Shown: positions 60,711 to 64,000 of the stretch, piece by piece
Numbering within the stretch: position 1 is the first letter of the stretch
How the letters are laid out: each line of letters opens with the position of its first letter
NCBI RefSeq assembly: GCF_003555545.1
Contig: NZ_CP032157.1
Span: forward strand, 8,188,546-8,252,545
Reading direction: 5' to 3'
DNA length: 64,000 nucleotides
Source of the DNA: Paraflavitalea soli
GTDB lineage: Bacteria; Bacteroidota; Bacteroidia; Chitinophagales; Chitinophagaceae
Notes under the pieces: model-generated
What the model was told of the DNA's origin: nothing
Databases searched by the model: none
The model's input: the letters and a program-made list of their open reading frames with translations, nothing else
Translations under genes and position numbers: made by a program

Positions 60711-61108
60711 AAGACATATGCTGCTTTAAATTAATAAATAGATTGATGCCAGCCAACGGATAGAAGGGCTAAAAAGGAAACCAGGTTTCAAATGCCGGGC
60801 AAAATGCCGGGCTCCACTTATCCCTGGCCTTATCCTTCGCTTATCCAGGCAGGTAAAGGCGCACTTGAGAAGCACGAATTCGGTACTCCCAACCTGGCCT
60901 CAACCATGTGTGAACCTTGTACCATCCATGTAGGTTAAAGCGCACTTTACACATAGCTCACACAAGGATGGGGCAACCTTGGTACTTCCTTCACCGATCT
61001 GCAATAAGTTGTATATCATTTATTTGTGATCCTATTGCACTTGTGGCGAGTATTTATTAATTTTCATGGAGCAATGTATTCAAGGCCTTCACTTACCCTA
61101 TCTGAACC
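60711..61108. other. 400-nt gene-free intergenic region with short repeats
   Basis: No gene is visible. It contains a duplicated AAATGCCGGGC (60788-60810), and three copies of CTTATCC at about 11-nt spacing (60818-60850). It also has a TAAAGCGCACTTTACACAT segment near 60935-60955. The right end presumably carries the promoter for the PH-domain gene. Confidence 0.45.
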
Positions 61109-61687
61109 ATGATACCCAATACCGACCCTTCACCCGGATTTGACCAGGTATTAGACAGCGATGAAAAGATACTATGGATAGAAAAACCGCTGAAGTTGCC
61201 TTATCTGGCTGCAGGGTTCGGGGTATTCTTTATTTGTTTCTTTTTATTAGGCGGCTTCCTGCTTTACCACAATGCATCGCAACAGGCCCCGGTCCTGGGA
61301 GTATATTTGATGGGGGTAGCGGTCATGGTATTTTCCACTTTTGAATTTATACAGCGGCGATTGTACGTGAGGCATATCTGCTATGCTTATACCAATAAAC
61401 GGATCCTTATGCGGCATGGCTTCCGGGGGAAAAAGATCAAAGTAATTGAATTTGAAAATGTGGTGGAGATAACGGTAGACATCAATTCCATTGAACGATA
61501 TTATGGCGCCGGTTCAATAAAATTGTTTACCGGGGAAATATCTTATAGTGATGCCGGTACTCCGGAGAAGATGTATGTTGACCTGGAAGCCATTATCGAT
61601 CCATACGTTGTGTTCCATAACCTAAAGAATGTGATGTCTGATTTTAAAGCTACTCAGTATGAACTCGCTCAAATACCTGCCTTTTGA
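61109..61687 (+). CDS. Membrane protein with bacterial PH-like domain
   Basis: A 192-residue inner-membrane protein with two helices (YLAAGFGVFFICFFLLGGFLLY and APVLGVYLMGVAVMVFSTFEF) followed by a bacterial PH domain (bPH_2/DUF304) in the cytoplasm: HICYAYTNKRILMRHGFRGKK, then VIEFENVVEITVDINSIER and GAGSIKLFTG. YAYTNKRI is the family hallmark. These domains are thought to bind membrane or protein ligands; no role is known. The next gene starts 29 bases before this one ends, in another frame, so the two are coupled. Confidence 0.82.
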   Translation: MIPNTDPSPGFDQVLDSDEKILWIEKPLKLPYLAAGFGVFFICFFLLGGFLLYHNASQQAPVLGVYLMGVAVMVFSTFEFIQRRLYVRHICYAYTNKRILMRHGFRGKKIKVIEFENVVEITVDINSIERYYGAGSIKLFTGEISYSDAGTPEKMYVDLEAIIDPYVVFHNLKNVMSDFKATQYELAQIPAF

Positions 61688-62198
61688 AAGTTATACCTTA
61701 GAAGCAAAACTAAGCATTACGGAAGTCCGGGCCAGACTGGAAGCCAATATTGAATCCCGTCAAGGTATCAGAAACAATAATAGGCTATCCGGTAATACAG
61801 GTAAGCCTTACGAAGGAAAAATGACCAGTGATAGTTTTGAGATCAGCAGGGTGATCAATTACAGGAACTCTTTTTTGCCGGTGATCAAAGGGCGTATTGA
61901 TACATACCTCGGCAAGACGCGCATTACCATAAAAATGAGAACGGTAATATTTGTGATGGTATTCATATTTTTCTGGTTAGGTATTGTAGGCCTCGTATGC
62001 CTGGGTATATTAATAATGGGTATTATTCAAATCAGAGAGTTATTGCAACATGGTTTTTCACCGGTGGTATTAATCCCTTTTGGGATGTTTGCTTTGGGCA
62101 GCCTGTTGTTCACCTTTGCATTCAAGGCAGAAAGCAAAAAAGCCAATTCCTTCCTGAGCGATCTGTTAGAGGGCCAGGAAGTAGAAAAAGCCTCGTAG
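61659..62198 (+). CDS. Hypothetical membrane protein (179 aa), overlapping partner of the PH-domain gene
   Basis: I recognise no family. The N-terminal cytoplasmic part (FESYTLEAKLSITEVRARLE; SDSFEISRVINYRNSFLPVI; KGRIDTYLGKTRITIKMR) is a compact alpha/beta domain. Two helices (TVIFVMVFIFFWLGIVGLVC and VVLIPFGMFALGSLLFTFAF) close the protein. The strand FLPVIKGRI just before the helices is typical of uncharacterised two-helix proteins found in Bacteroidota. It overlaps the upstream PH-domain gene by 29 bases and so is probably made in matched amounts with it. Confidence 0.72.
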   Translation: MNSLKYLPFESYTLEAKLSITEVRARLEANIESRQGIRNNNRLSGNTGKPYEGKMTSDSFEISRVINYRNSFLPVIKGRIDTYLGKTRITIKMRTVIFVMVFIFFWLGIVGLVCLGILIMGIIQIRELLQHGFSPVVLIPFGMFALGSLLFTFAFKAESKKANSFLSDLLEGQEVEKAS

Positions 62199-62214
62199 TT
62201 CGTACCTTGCAACC

Positions 62215-63069
62215 ATGAAGGGCATCACCATCATACCACCGCCACCGCACCTGAGCAGGCATGTCAGGAGTTTCTGGTATGCCGGACCTTCCACACAGCA
62301 GCAACACTATCAGGTACTGGCAGATGGTGCTCCTGGACTGATCTTCCAACACAACAATGGACATTCGGGTATCACCTGGCAAGGCGTACATAAGCTACCC
62401 CTTGCATTCGTCTATGGACAGGCCACCGTACCAGGAAACAACATTATGGAAGCTGGCACCTCGTGTTTGGGTATACATTTCCGGCCCCATGTGTGGAAAT
62501 CGCTCTTTCAGGTGGACGCCAGCGAAGTCACCAATACCCTCATCGAATTGGATAACCTGTCTGGCCTGAGAATAACGGAGCAATTATTGAATACGGCAGA
62601 TCCTTTACAAATAGCAAAGCTGCTGGGTGATTGCCTGTGGCAGAATATTGTCCGCAAACAACAGGAAGATGCCATCATTACAAATAGCGTACACGAAATA
62701 GCCGCACATATTACTGTTGTTCATAGCAGTGAACTGTCGGGTAAATACAACCTCTCGCAGCGCCAATACCAACGGCGATTTAAACAACATATGGGCGTGT
62801 CACCTGAAACCTATATCCGCATACTAAAATTTCAGCATGCCTTGCAGGCGATCAACCGAAGATCGTTCAGCAAGCTATCCGATATAGGTTATGAGCTTGG
62901 CTTTGCCGATCAATCACATTTCATCCGGGAGTTCAGGTTATTCTCCGGTTATACGCCCAAAGATCTGCTGCAACAACAACAGCCTGTGCCGGTAGAGAGT
63001 ATGACTGCCTCGCTGGAAACCGGCCACCCAGGTATACCGTCCACCCGCCTGCTGATCTGCCCACAATAA
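62215..63069 (+). CDS. AraC-family transcriptional regulator
   Basis: A 284-residue regulator. The N-terminal sensing domain (about 1-150, PPHLSRHVRSFWYAG and LGIHFRPHVWKSLF) is of the type common in Bacteroidota AraC proteins (DUF6597-like). The C-terminal DNA-binding domain has two helix-turn-helix motifs; the second is KLSDIGYELGFADQSHFIREF, the classic AraC signature, preceded by LSQRQYQRRFKQHMGVSPE. It starts 16 bases after the hypothetical membrane gene. The metallo-hydrolase gene follows after 72 bases and may be its target. Confidence 0.92.
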   Translation: MKGITIIPPPPHLSRHVRSFWYAGPSTQQQHYQVLADGAPGLIFQHNNGHSGITWQGVHKLPLAFVYGQATVPGNNIMEAGTSCLGIHFRPHVWKSLFQVDASEVTNTLIELDNLSGLRITEQLLNTADPLQIAKLLGDCLWQNIVRKQQEDAIITNSVHEIAAHITVVHSSELSGKYNLSQRQYQRRFKQHMGVSPETYIRILKFQHALQAINRRSFSKLSDIGYELGFADQSHFIREFRLFSGYTPKDLLQQQQPVPVESMTASLETGHPGIPSTRLLICPQ

Positions 63070-63141
63070 CGTCGCTACCGTTCTATTTTGCCTGCTGAAC
63101 GCCTGCTAGTTTTGTACTACCTGCTATTAAAACAGGAAAGT

Positions 63142-63897
63142 ATGAAAAACATATATCACCTCAACTGTGTAGACATCGATTCGCCCATGGGCGCCAAAGG
63201 CATCGGCCACTGTCTCTTGCTGGAAGATGAACAAGGGCTCATCCTGATAGATGCGGGCATTGGCCTGCTGGATACGCGCGACCCGGAAGGACGCCTGGGC
63301 ACGCAAATGATAGAGAAGGCAGGATTGCAATTTGATGAGCAGCTCACGGCTTACCGGCAAATTGAACAACTGGGATTTCGCCCGGAGGATGTAAGGCATT
63401 GTATCATTACCCACCTTGATTGTGACCATATAGGAGCCGTGATAGATTTTCCGGATATGGAACTGCATGTAGGGAAAGAAGAGTATGACAACTTCTACAG
63501 TGGCAATCCCCGTTACCTGCTGCACCAATTGGCGCACAGACCAACAATCCATACTTATGATACAAGCAGTGAAAAATGGTTTGGCCTGGAAGCGCGGAAA
63601 GTAGCGACTGGTTTTGAAACAGAGATATTGTTGGTGCCATTGCCGGGCCATTCGATGGGACATTGTGGGGTGGCGATCAGGATGGGCAAGGGATGGTTGT
63701 TCCATATCGGTGATGCTTATTATTACCGGGTGGAATTGGCTCAGGACGACCACCCCGTGTCACAACTGGCGGCACGTAATGCTGACGACAATGAACTGCG
63801 CATTCAATCACTGGAAGTCATCAGGCAATTGATGAAGGACCATCCGGAGATCACCATCTTCAGTTTTCATGATCCGGCTGAGTTTCCCGGAGTATAG
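63142..63897 (+). CDS. MBL-fold metallo-hydrolase
   Basis: A 251-residue metallo-beta-lactamase-fold hydrolase without signal peptide. The metal motif is ITHLDCDHIGAV (His-x-Asp-x-Asp-His; the second position is Asp instead of the more common His), followed by PGHSMGHCGVAI, FHIGDAYYYRVE and the final FSFHDPAEF His. The layout is that of AHL-lactonase-like and glyoxalase II-like members. The ATG at 63142 was chosen because an AGGAAAGT ribosome-binding site precedes it and the protein begins MKNIYHLNCVDID. It lies downstream of an AraC regulator on the same strand. Confidence 0.9.
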   Translation: MKNIYHLNCVDIDSPMGAKGIGHCLLLEDEQGLILIDAGIGLLDTRDPEGRLGTQMIEKAGLQFDEQLTAYRQIEQLGFRPEDVRHCIITHLDCDHIGAVIDFPDMELHVGKEEYDNFYSGNPRYLLHQLAHRPTIHTYDTSSEKWFGLEARKVATGFETEILLVPLPGHSMGHCGVAIRMGKGWLFHIGDAYYYRVELAQDDHPVSQLAARNADDNELRIQSLEVIRQLMKDHPEITIFSFHDPAEFPGV

Positions 63898-63913
63898 CCA
63901 TGCAATTACCAGT

Positions 63914-63955
63914 GGTGACACCTTTGCCCTTGAGTGGCAGACAAAAGGTGTCACC
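63914..63955 (+). terminator. Terminator of the MBL-fold gene
   Basis: GGTGACACCTTTG at 63914-63926 pairs with (C)AAAAGGTGTCACC ending at 63955, followed by TCTTT. Confidence 0.7.
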
Positions 63956-64000
63956 TCTTTAGACTACCTCTTTAGGCTTGATCCTTCTGCGCTATAATAA

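Noticed and set aside
63961-64000. Possible 3' end of a further minus-strand gene
   Set aside because: A few sense codons precede stops in two frames, but 40 bases are too few to support any call.

Overview
The window is a chromosomal segment of a Bacteroidota bacterium, most likely of the family Chitinophagaceae (Chitinophaga/Niastella-like). That placement is an inference. It rests on a type IX secretion system (T9SS) plug protein, a secreted metalloprotease with a T9SS type A sorting domain, two SusC/Oar-type TonB-dependent receptors with an N-terminal carboxypeptidase-regulatory-like domain, a BamA-like lipoprotein (TamL) with a TamB partner, and promoters matching the Bacteroidota -7 box TAnnTTTG. 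I see no rRNA, tRNA, CRISPR array, prophage or insertion sequence. Coding density is high and most genes are ordinary housekeeping or envelope genes.

Layout. 1-6.8 kb: tamL (cut by the window edge), a divergent SpoU/TrmH rRNA methyltransferase, a LolC/E-type permease, the T9SS plug protein, the SRP (4.5S-type) RNA and a small transaldolase/F6P aldolase. 7-15.3 kb: a secreted hypothetical protein, an AraC-MGMT fusion, a NUDIX hydrolase, the large smc gene, ferritin, a DUF486 membrane protein and a Ycf48-like secreted protein. 16-22.2 kb: aminopeptidase P, two membrane proteins (one with a transglutaminase domain), an Epd-like GAPDH and a secreted hypothetical protein. 22.2-36 kb: enzymes of amide-bond chemistry in two blocks (cupin, ATP-grasp-like, class I GATase; then GCS2-type carboxylate-amine ligase, ATP-grasp, esterase). 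Between the blocks lie hydrolases (SGNH, amidohydrolase, amidase), the T9SS metalloprotease and a decayed proline iminopeptidase. 36-54.5 kb: Oar-like receptor, ribBA, tamB, a DinB-like protein, gamma-glutamyltransferase, a second TonB receptor and an M14 carboxypeptidase. 54.7-59.3 kb: an apparent operon of PIG-L deacetylase, two tiny membrane proteins and a sodium:solute symporter. 59.4-60.1 kb: an A+T-rich two-gene island (GNAT-like protein plus a 54-residue basic partner). 60.2-63.9 kb: a small basic hypothetical protein, a pair of membrane proteins (one with a bacterial PH domain), an AraC regulator and a metallo-beta-lactamase-fold hydrolase.

The most unusual signal lies between genes. 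Many intergenic gaps hold short degenerate tandem repeats whose words are unrelated in sequence but have the same 7-nt period (GAGCTAC, TCCTAAA, GAATACG, TTCTGAC, TGATTAC, GATTGCC). One further locus has an 8-nt period and two have a period near 11. Several are arranged as inverted arms. One family (GAGCTAC type) occurs four times here and carries a shared AATACA core. They resemble in form the heptanucleotide STRR repeats of filamentous cyanobacteria and are the best candidate here for an undescribed genome-wide element.

Second-rank candidates are the GNAT/54-residue pair, the split amidoligase gene set, and a 580-nt gene-free region at 15.4-16.0 kb ending in a strong minus-strand terminator. 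Several genes can only start at TTG, GTG or possibly CTG; this is noted where it decides a start.
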